DNA from: Deltaproteobacteria bacterium
GTDB lineage: Bacteria > Desulfobacterota > Dissulfuribacteria > Dissulfuribacterales > UBA5754
Assembly: GCA_036574075.1 (NCBI GenBank)
Contig: JAINCN010000064.1
Span: 1 to 43,195, forward strand
DNA length: 43,195 nucleotides
Direction of reading: 5' to 3'
Shown here: positions 7,795 to 15,312 of the stretch, piece after piece
How the letters are laid out: each line of letters begins with the position of its first letter
How positions within the stretch are numbered: the stretch's first letter is position 1
Position numbers and translations under genes: made by a program
The notes under the pieces: model-generated
Told to the model about the DNA's origin: nothing
Databases searched by the model: none
Seen by the model: only the letters and a program-made list of their open reading frames with translations

Positions 7795-9810
7795 ATGGAT
7801 ACGAGCAAACGATTCGAGAAAGGTAACGGCGGCTGCCCCCGCATCCAGTGCGAGGCCAACCGTGACGTCCTCTGCCAGTCCTGCGCCTCTGGAGTAATTA
7901 CGGCTGCCCACCGGGTGGAGATGCGGGCTACGGAGCCCTGTCTCTTTGGCAAGGGCGGGACCTGCTGCCGCAATTGCAATATGGGTCCGTGCCAGATCAT
8001 TGATGGCGTCGCCGAGATGGTCGGTATCTGCGGCGCGGACGCCTCCACGGTGGCGGCCCGGAACTTTGCGCGGATCGTCGCTGGAGGCGCCGCTGCCCAC
8101 ATCGATCACGGACGCGGGGTTACCCTCGCATTCCTGGCGACCGCAAAGGGTGAGACCCCTTACGAGATAAAGGATGCCATCAAGCTGAGGGAGACGGCCC
8201 TTCGCATCGGGATCGACCCCGGGGAAAAATCCACCACGGATCTGGCCATCGAGGTGGGTGAAAGGCTTCTCTCCGAGTTCGGGCAACAGCAAGGGACGCT
8301 CTCCTTCATAAGGCGCGCCCCCAAGGCCCGTCAGGAGGTCTGGGCCAAGGCAGGCGTGCTCCCCCGCGGTATTGACCGCGAGGTCACTGAGATGATGCAC
8401 CGCACGCACATGGGTGTGGATCAACATTACGAAAACATCCTCTTTCAGGCCGCCAGGTGCTCTCTTGCCGACGGCTGGGGCGCCTCCATGATCGCGACCG
8501 AGCTCTCCGATATCATGTTCGGAACCCCTATGCCCATCCGGGCCAAGGTGAACATCGGCGTCCTCAAGAAGGACGAGGTGAATGTCACGGTCCATGGGCA
8601 TGAACCTGTGCTTGCCGAGGCCCTCGCCATGGTGGCAAGCACCCCTGAGATCGTAGCAGCAGCGAAAAAAGTGGGTGCAAAGGGGGTGAATCTCTGCGGT
8701 GTTTGCTGCACAGGTAACGAGATCCTCATGAGGCGCGGGTTTCCCATCGCTGGGAGCTTTATCCAGCAGGAGGTGGTCCTTGCCACCGGTGCCGTGGAGG
8801 CCATGGTGGTGGATGTTCAGTGCATCATGCAGGGTGTCTCGCCCGTTTCGCGCAGTTTTCACACGGAACTCATCACCACTTCGGACCGGGCGTGGATACC
8901 CGGGGCGACGCACATCAAGTTTGACGAACACCGGGCCCTTGATACGGCCAAGGAGATCATAACCAGGGCCATCAACAGGTTTCCTGAGCGTGGCAAGCAC
9001 TACATACCCGTATATCAGATGGATGTGGTTGCCGGGTTCAGCCACGAGACCATCAACTACATCCTGGGCGGCAGGTTCAGGGGTTCCTACAAGCCGCTCA
9101 ACGACAACATAGTAAACGGACGCATCCGCGGGGTTGCTGCCATAGTCGGGTGCGACAATTACAGGGTCACGGACGAGATCCACATCGATCTTGCCCGTGA
9201 ACTTATAGCAAACAACATACTCGTGGTGGTCACAGGATGCGCGGCGACCGGCATGGGTCGCGCCGGACTCCTTGCTCCAGAGGCCATTTCCATGGCAGGA
9301 GACGGCCTTCGGGAGGTGCTCGAGGCCGTTGGGTGCCCGCCGGTCCTCCATATGGGTTCCTGTGTGGACAACAGCCGCATCCTGATCGCCCTCACCGAAA
9401 TGGTGAAGACCGGAGGGCTTGGAAACGACATCTCAGATCTTCCCGTCGTCGGGTGCGCACCGCAGTGGATGAGTGAAAAGGCCGTCTCCATAGGACAGTA
9501 CTTTGTCACAAGCGGTGCGCAGGTGGTCTTTGGGCCCAATTTCCCCACCTCTGGGTCCCGTGTAGTCACGGATTTCTGTTTCGAGGGCATGATGGAAAGA
9601 TACGGAGCGGCTTGGAACGTCGCCTCAACGGCCAACGAATTCGCCAACATCATGATCGACAGGATCAACCTCAAGAGGACCGCCCTTGGTCTTGACAAGA
9701 AGAAGGAGCGCATACTCTTTGACATGGCCATGAGGCGGGAGATAGGAAGCCCGGGTTCTCCCCTTCATGACGTGGGCTGTCACGGTCCCGGGGTGCCTGC
9801 AGGCGCATAA
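7795..9810 (+). CDS. cooS: Carbon monoxide dehydrogenase, catalytic subunit
   Basis: Ni-Fe enzyme that interconverts CO2 and CO. In this operon it is expected to supply CO to acetyl-CoA synthase. The 671 residues contain an N-terminal cysteine-rich region for the B and D clusters (C27, C30, C49, C57, C58, C61, C66). The C-cluster set is visible as VHGHEP (H267), GVCCTGNEI, VDVQCIMQG, VGCDNYRVT, VTGCAATGMGRAG and LHMGSCVDNSRI. The start has an AAAGGAGAAGAGACTC ribosome site. No nickel-insertion gene cooC/acsF lies in the window, so maturation factors must be elsewhere. Product naming is firm; acsA would be the acetogen-style symbol. Confidence 0.96.
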   Translation: MDTSKRFEKGNGGCPRIQCEANRDVLCQSCASGVITAAHRVEMRATEPCLFGKGGTCCRNCNMGPCQIIDGVAEMVGICGADASTVAARNFARIVAGGAAAHIDHGRGVTLAFLATAKGETPYEIKDAIKLRETALRIGIDPGEKSTTDLAIEVGERLLSEFGQQQGTLSFIRRAPKARQEVWAKAGVLPRGIDREVTEMMHRTHMGVDQHYENILFQAARCSLADGWGASMIATELSDIMFGTPMPIRAKVNIGVLKKDEVNVTVHGHEPVLAEALAMVASTPEIVAAAKKVGAKGVNLCGVCCTGNEILMRRGFPIAGSFIQQEVVLATGAVEAMVVDVQCIMQGVSPVSRSFHTELITTSDRAWIPGATHIKFDEHRALDTAKEIITRAINRFPERGKHYIPVYQMDVVAGFSHETINYILGGRFRGSYKPLNDNIVNGRIRGVAAIVGCDNYRVTDEIHIDLARELIANNILVVVTGCAATGMGRAGLLAPEAISMAGDGLREVLEAVGCPPVLHMGSCVDNSRILIALTEMVKTGGLGNDISDLPVVGCAPQWMSEKAVSIGQYFVTSGAQVVFGPNFPTSGSRVVTDFCFEGMMERYGAAWNVASTANEFANIMIDRINLKRTALGLDKKKERILFDMAMRREIGSPGSPLHDVGCHGPGVPAGA

Positions 9811-9817
9811 GGGCATG

Positions 9818-9850
9818 AAATCTCCCCTTATTCCCTTAGACAGGGGATTT
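9818..9850 (+). other. Hairpin in the cooS-hdrA gap
   Basis: AAATCTCCCCT (9818-9828) pairs with AGGGGATTT (9842-9850), with one bulged T, around a 13-nt loop. It fills most of the 57-bp gap and ends 17 nt before the hdrA start. It could give partial termination or protect the upstream mRNA end, but the T residues lie within the stem, so it is not a standard terminator. Confidence 0.35.
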
Positions 9851-9867
9851 TGCAGAGAGGAATCGAA

Positions 9868-12800
9868 ATGACAGATAAAGGAAAACAAGGAGCAGTACTC
9901 GTTCTAGGTGGGGGGGTCGCTGGTGTCCAGTCGGCCCTTGATCTCGCCGATCTCGGATATTACGTCTATCTGGTGGAAAAAAAGGCCTCTATCGGCGGGG
10001 TGATGGCCCAGCTCGACAAGACCTTTCCCACCAACGACTGTTCGCTCTGAATACTCGCGCCTAAGCTGGTGGAGGCCGGTCGGTCTCCTAACATCAAGAT
10101 CCTTACTAAGGCCCGTCTCATGGCCCTTGAAGGGGAGGCAGGATGCTTTACGGCACGGGTCTATCAGGAACCCCGTTTTATCGACGAGGACAAGTGTACG
10201 GCATGCGGTACCTGCACCATGTACTGTCCGCGTCCTGTGGTGGATCTCTACAACGAGCGGCTCGACATCACCCGGGCCCCCCACATCGACTATCCACAGG
10301 CCATTCCTGCCGCCTATTACATCGACCCCAAGGTCTGTCTCCGGGTCAATTACGAGACCTGTAACCTCTGCGCCCAGACCTGTACGGCAAAGGCCATCGA
10401 TTTTTCCCAGAAGCCCAGGGAGCACGTCCTCGATGTCGGGGCAGTGGTCCTTGCGCCGGGTTTTGGAAAGATCGACCCTGCGGTCCTCGCCCGTTTCGGC
10501 TACGGAAGACATCCAGACGTGGTGACGAGTCTCGAGTTCGAGCGCCTCACCTGCGCCTCTGGCCCGACTGAGGGGCACATCGTACGTCTCTCCGACCACA
10601 AGACGCCCAAAAAGATCGCCTTTCTTCAGTGCATCGGCTCCCGGGACGAGACGTGCGGTAACGGCTATTGTTCCTCGGTCTGTTGCATGTATGCCGTAAA
10701 GGAGGCGTCCGTCGCAAAGGAACACGAGCCGGATCTCGATATCTCCATCTTTTTTATGGATGTCCGGACCCAGGGCAAGGGTTTTGACGAGTCAAGGGAG
10801 CGGGCCGAGAAGAAATACGGCATTCGGGTCATCCGGGCCCGGGTCCCCAGGGTCGAGGAGATCGACGGCCGCCTTGCCCTTACCTGGACGGATGAAGACG
10901 GGACCTCCCGCTCAGAACTCTTTGACATGGTGGTCCTTTCCGTGGGGCTTGACGCCCCTGAGGATGCCCGCCAGATCGCCGAGATCTGCGGCATCGAGCT
11001 AAACCGATATGATTTTTGCCGGACCTCTGCTGGGAGCCCCCTTTCCACCACTCGACCGGGTGTTTTCGTGGCCGGCGCCTTCCAGGGCCCGAAAGACGTG
11101 CCTGAGAGCGTAACTCAGGCCTCTGGCGTGGCATCACTTGCCTCCGAGGTACTTGCTTCTGCAAGGGGATCCCGCACCATCTCCGTCAGTTATCCTGAGG
11201 AGGATCTGGAGCTTGCGAAAGGCCCTCCCAGGATCGGGGTCTTTGTATGCCACTGCGGCGTCAACATCGCGGGCGTGGTAGATGTAAAGGCCGTCCGGGA
11301 TTATGCGGCAACCTTGGGCGACGTGGTCCTGTACGAGGACCCCATGTATTCCTGCTCCCAGGACGCCCTAAAGAACATCGCGCGTAAGATCAAGGAAAAC
11401 AGACTGAACAGGGTGGTCATCGCGGCCTGTTCCCCCAGGACCCACGAGCCCCTCTTCCAGGAGACCTTGAGATCCGTCGGGGTCAATCCTGCCCTTGTGG
11501 AGATGGCCAACATCCGGGACCAGTGTTCCTGGGTCCATGCCCAGGAGCCTGCCGAGGCCACCCAGAAGGCCATGGACCTCGTGCGCATGGCAGTGGCCAA
11601 GGCCAAGCATCTCGAACCCCTTCCGCTCCAGATGGTTTCTGTGATCCCCAAGGCCCTGGTCCTCGGCGGAGGTGCCGCTGGCATGACTGCTGCGCTCGCC
11701 ATTGCGGACCAGGGTTTTGATTGCGTCCTTGTGGAAAAGGAAGACGGGCTCGGCGGAAACCTCCGCATGCTGAAATGGACCATGGATGGCCAGGACGCGT
11801 CCGCCATTCTCTCCGATCTGATACAGAAGGTGAATGGACATCCGAGGATCCGTGTCATGACCAACGCGGTTCTCGAGAACCTCACGGGTTTCGTGGGAAA
11901 CTTCGTCTCGACCATTCGGACAGGGGATTCGAGCGAGGAGGTCAGTCACGGGGTCTGCATCATCGCGACCGGAGGAAGGCAGTACGTCCCGACGGGCTAT
12001 ATGTATGGCGAAAGCCCCAAGGTCCTCACCCAGCTCGAGCTCGAGGGACGTCTTTCCAAAGGAAAGGGCGGGCTCAAAGGGGTGAATTCCGTGGTGATGA
12101 TACAGTGCGTGGGAAGCCGTGGTGACGGCATGAACCATTGCAGCCGGGTCTGCTGCACCCAGGCGGTCAAGAACGCACTAAAAATCAAGGAAATGAAACC
12201 GGATACTGCTGTTTACGTCCTCTACCGGGACATCCGGACATTCGGTTTCCACGAGGATCTTTACAGCGAGGCCAGAAGGAAAGGTGTGGTCTTCCTCCGC
12301 TATGAGCCTGAGGATCGGCCCCAGGTTCTGAAGGCCGGAAACGGCCTCAAGGTGCGGGCTTTCGACCGTCTCCTCGGGGAGCATATCGATATCCCTGCTG
12401 GTCTCGTGGTCCTTTCCACTGGCATCGCCCCTGGGGAAAACGAGGCCCTTTCCAAGGTCATCAAGACCCCTCTCACCTCTGATGGGTTCTTTCTCGAGGC
12501 CCATGCCAAGCTCCGTCCCGTAGAGGTCTCGGTGGACGGGTTTTATCTCTGCGGACTTGCACATGGGCCCAAGTCCCTGGGTGAGTCCATCGCCCAGGCC
12601 AAGGCCGCTGCGGCCAAGGCGGTAATACCCCTTGCCAAGGGCCAGGTCTCAGTCACCCCTCTTGTCTCCCGGGTGGATCAGGAGAAATGTATCGGCTGCG
12701 GCATCTGCGAGAGCCTCTGTCCGTTCCACGCGATCCGTCTCGTCAAGGTGGACAAGAGGCGCAAGGCTGAGACCGTCACCGCCTCGTGCAAGGCCTGCGG

Positions 12801-12906
12801 CATCTGTGCGGCCCACTGCCCGACCCTTGCCATCAGCATGGGCGGATTCACCGACGAGGCCATCATGGCCCAAATCCACGCCTTCTCCGAAAGGTGCGCC
12901 TCATGA
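9868..12906 (+). CDS. hdrA: HdrA-type flavin iron-sulfur protein, selenocysteine-containing
   Basis: FAD- and Fe-S-rich HdrA, the flavin subunit of heterodisulfide-reductase-type complexes, thought to split or route electrons between NAD(P)H, ferredoxin and partner proteins. Read through the in-frame TGA at 10048-10050 it has 1012 residues with Sec61: the context [17 protein letters not shown] is where homologues have CxxC or CxxU. Order: FAD domain 1 (GGGVAGVQ, residue 14), 4Fe-4S motifs at C110-C120 and C165-C172, HdrA hallmark [13 protein letters not shown] at C461, FAD domain 2 (GGGAAGM, about 600), then two 4Fe-4S motifs at C941-C951 and C974-C984. It therefore carries two HdrA-like flavin modules. 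The ATG at 9868 follows GAGAGG. The stop overlaps mvhD by 4 nt. Confidence 0.9.
10071..10088 (+). promoter_or_regulatory. Candidate SECIS hairpin of hdrA
   Basis: GGAGGCC (10071-10077) pairs with GGTCTCC (10082-10088), one G-T pair, around the loop GGTC. The loop matches the GGUC apical motif of the E. coli fdhF SECIS. It lies 20 nt after the TGA, a little farther than typical, so the placement is less certain than for the formate dehydrogenase site. Confidence 0.5.
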
Positions 12907-13670
12907 GCAAGACACAGTTCAAGCCCCGGATCCTCGGTTTTTTCTGCCACTGGTGCTGCTACGCCGCAGCGGATGCCGCAGGGGTCGGCCGGTATCAGTA
13001 TCCACCCAATGTCCGTGTGATCCGTGTACTTTGTACCGGACGAATCGACACCCGTTTCATCCTTGAGGCCTTCAGGTGCGGCTCGGACGGGGTCTTCACC
13101 GGCGGGTGACACCTGGGCGAATGCCATTACCAGTCTGGTAATTACGAAGCACTCATAATGGCTGAGACATGCAGGCAGGTCCTCAAGGACTGCGGCGTCA
13201 ATCCGGAAAGATTCGCCCTCGAGTGGGCCTCGGCCGCGGAAGGTCCGCGTTTTGTGGAACTCATCACTGACTACGTGAGAAGGATCTCCGCCCTCGGACC
13301 TTTGGGGGAGGGGGCAGGAGAGCCGGGACGGGACGTGCTTTCCACGAGGCTCGAGGCAGCGGTCAAGGCCGCTGGGGTCCCAAAGGTGCGGACGGCCTAC
13401 GGTACCTTTGCCAAGAAGATGCATCAGGAAGGACCTTACACCGGAGATGCGATTGCGGACGGGGTGTCGAGCAAGGTCTTTCCTCCGTTTCGCCAGGAGA
13501 GGCTTTCAATTGAGGTCATGGACGTCCTGCGGAAAGGCCCGAAGGCCCTCTCAGACCTTGTCGGCGTTACCGGAGCCGGCGAGGAGGAGCTTAACGGGAT
13601 CCTGTCCGCCTTCGAGAAAAAGGGGCTTGCCTCGGATACCGGTTCCGGGTGGGTTCTGAAGGGGGAATGA
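12903..13670 (+). CDS. mvhD: MvhD-type iron-sulfur protein, selenocysteine-containing
   Basis: MvhD-family [2Fe-2S] protein that passes electrons to HdrA. Read through the in-frame TGA at 13107-13109 it has 255 residues with Sec69. The motif FTGG-U-HLGECHYQSGN has Cys or Sec at that point in the family. Other ligands are FCHWCCY (C15, C18, C19) and RVLCTGRID (C44). The conserved domain ends near residue 140. The remaining 115 residues form a tail with a possible winged-helix-like end (LSIEVMDVLRKGPKALSDL). The ATG overlaps the hdrA stop (ATGA), which implies coupled translation and a shared complex. Without readthrough the product would lose most of the protein. Confidence 0.88.
13126..13142 (+). 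promoter_or_regulatory. Candidate SECIS hairpin of mvhD
   Basis: ATTACCA (13126-13132) pairs perfectly with TGGTAAT (13136-13142) around the loop GTC. It starts 16 nt after the TGA, within the window where bacterial SECIS elements act, and has a GU in the apical loop as expected. Confidence 0.6.
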
Positions 13671-13677
13671 GACGCAG

Positions 13678-14235
13678 ATGACCATACATATCTCAAGCGC
13701 AAACGCCGATTTTGGTGCGTCCATTGCGGGCCACGCGGGGTGCTCGACCCTTGCCCAGTGCTATACCTGCGGCTCGTGCAGCTCGGTCTGCCCTGTGGAA
13801 AAGGTCGTCCCGGACTTTGATCCTAGAAAGATCGTCCATATGGTTGCCCTCGGTCTCAAAGAGATGCTTCTCAGCTCGGACATTATCTGGGCCTGTTCCC
13901 AGTGTCAGAGCTGCGTTCCGGTATGCCCCCAGGAGGTACGCTGCAGCGACGTCATAAAGGCCCTTCGCGAGGAGGCAGTGGAAAAGGGCCTTTTGGACGA
14001 GGAACGAAGGTTTTCCCTCGGACTCTTCGCCCGGGTGGATGCGGGAAAATGCGTCGCATGCCTCACCTGTGTGCGACTCTGTCCGTTTGCGGCGCCGAGG
14101 ATCGATCCCGGAGGATATGCCGTCATCGATCCTGGGCTCTGTCGGGCCTGCGGCATCTGCGTGACGGCGTGCCCTGCAGAGGCGATCACCCTTCTTCCCT
14201 CCCTTGAGGGGCTGGGCATGAGGAAAGGATCCTGA
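13678..14235 (+). CDS. hdrC: HdrC-like protein with extra C-terminal ferredoxin domain
   Basis: Electron-transfer subunit with four [4Fe-4S] motifs in 185 residues. The first pair is the HdrC signature: C28, C31, C34, C38 and C73, C76, C79, C83. The second pair is a bacterial-ferredoxin domain: C125, C128, C131, C135 and C155, C158, C161, C165. Plain HdrC has only the first pair, so this is HdrC plus a fused two-cluster ferredoxin. No HdrB (CCG-domain) gene accompanies it. It starts 7 nt after mvhD and is followed 1 nt later by a second MvhD-like gene, so it probably links HdrA/MvhD to MetV/MetF. Confidence 0.83.
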   Translation: MTIHISSANADFGASIAGHAGCSTLAQCYTCGSCSSVCPVEKVVPDFDPRKIVHMVALGLKEMLLSSDIIWACSQCQSCVPVCPQEVRCSDVIKALREEAVEKGLLDEERRFSLGLFARVDAGKCVACLTCVRLCPFAAPRIDPGGYAVIDPGLCRACGICVTACPAEAITLLPSLEGLGMRKGS

Positions 14236-14236
14236 T

Positions 14237-14647
14237 ATGACGGAAGGACATTCGAGCATAGTCGGTATCTGCTGCAATTACGCAGGTAGGGTCTCTGAAG
14301 AGGCCTTGCGCGAGGCAGGTCTTTTGCCAGAAGGGGTCAGGATCGAGAGGCTTCCGTGCACAGGCCGGCTCGAGGTGACCACCCTCCTCGATGCCTTTGA
14401 GGCAGGGGCGGAAGCGGTCTTTGTGGCCGGCTGCGAGGAGGGGACCTGCCACAATCTCTCCGGCAGCCACAGGGCGCAAAAAAAGGTGGGTGCTGCCAAG
14501 GGAATCCTTGGAGAGCTGGATATGGATCCAGGGTTGGTGGAGATGTTTTTCGTCCCCCGAGGAGAGACCGGGCCTATTGTCGCTGCGGCCCGGGAGATGG
14601 CCTCCCGGGTTGCAGGGACCAAAAAGGGGCAAAGGAGCGAAAGATGA
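14237..14647 (+). CDS. Second MvhD-like iron-sulfur protein (Cys form)
   Basis: 136 residues of the MvhD family. Visible ligands are GICCNYAG (C12, C13), RLPCTGRLE (C41) and VAGCEEGTCHN (C66, C71). C66 aligns with the Sec69 of the first MvhD in this operon, so the two are Cys/Sec paralogues. It lacks the long C-terminal tail of the first. It lies 1 nt after hdrC and overlaps metV by 4 nt (ATGA). The placement suggests it is the electron entry point to the MetV/MetF reductase. The family is sure and the partner is inferred. Confidence 0.8.
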   Translation: MTEGHSSIVGICCNYAGRVSEEALREAGLLPEGVRIERLPCTGRLEVTTLLDAFEAGAEAVFVAGCEEGTCHNLSGSHRAQKKVGAAKGILGELDMDPGLVEMFFVPRGETGPIVAAAREMASRVAGTKKGQRSER

Positions 14648-15312
14648 TCATCGCAGAACGAAAACCCCTTCGAGAGATCCTCGACATGATCTCCGGCATG
14701 GAGAAGGTCCTCATTCTCGGTTGTCGGGGATGTGTGGCAGTCTGTTCAGCGGGCGGGGACGCGGAGGTGGACGTCCTTACCTCGGCCTTGAAACTCGGAA
14801 GAAAGAGACAGGGAAGTCCGATCCATATCGATAAGGATACCCTTGTGCGTCAGTGTGACCCTGAATACCTCGAACCCATCAAGTCCATTGGGCGCAAGTA
14901 TGATGCCGTCCTTTCCATGGCATGCGGTGTGGGAGTCAACTTCATCGCCGACCGATGTCCTGGGGTGAATGTCCTACCCGCTCTCAACACGACTTTTTAC
15001 GGAGCCAATCTCTCGAGCGGGGAATGGAAGGAGATGTGTGCGGGGTGCGGGGCCTGTGTCCTCCACCTCACGGGTGGGCTCTGTCCTGTTGCGAGATGCG
15101 CCAAGAGCCTCTCTAACGGACCTTGCGGGGGGTCGGTCGGCGGTCGCTGCGAGATCGATCCCAACGTCTCCTGCGTCTGGAACCTCATTTATGACAAACT
15201 TTCCGAACTCAAGCGATCCGAGGACATGAAGGAGATCATGCCCATTCGGGACTGGAGGACCGCGGGTCATGGCGGTCCCCGCAACCGGAGGAGGGAGGAC
15301 CTGCTGCCGTGA
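14644..15312 (+). CDS. metV: MetV, partner of methylene-THF reductase
   Basis: Zinc/iron-sulfur protein of the MTHFR C-terminal-domain family that partners MetF in acetogens and passes electrons to its flavin. The 222 residues have an N-terminal LGCRGCVAVC (C27, C30, C34) and a cysteine-rich C-terminal part with MCAGCGACVLH, GGLCPVARC and NGPCGG, the usual MetV signature. It overlaps the MvhD-like gene upstream (ATGA) and the metF-acsD fusion downstream (GTGA). In Moorella-type acetogens MetV and MetF also sit with hdr and mvhD genes, so this context is expected. Confidence 0.9.
   Translation: MIIAERKPLREILDMISGMEKVLILGCRGCVAVCSAGGDAEVDVLTSALKLGRKRQGSPIHIDKDTLVRQCDPEYLEPIKSIGRKYDAVLSMACGVGVNFIADRCPGVNVLPALNTTFYGANLSSGEWKEMCAGCGACVLHLTGGLCPVARCAKSLSNGPCGGSVGGRCEIDPNVSCVWNLIYDKLSELKRSEDMKEIMPIRDWRTAGHGGPRNRRREDLLP

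Noticed and set aside
7429-9351. A 640-codon open frame on the minus strand
   Set aside because: It lies opposite cooS and folD, whose products are certain. Its translation is rich in His, Gly, Asp and Arg with no domain, typical of the antisense of GC-rich genes.
10048-10050. Reading the TGA in hdrA as a nonsense mutation giving a pseudogene
   Set aside because: The frame is intact on both sides, the TGA replaces one conserved Cys/Sec position, and two more genes in the operon show the same pattern with hairpins downstream.
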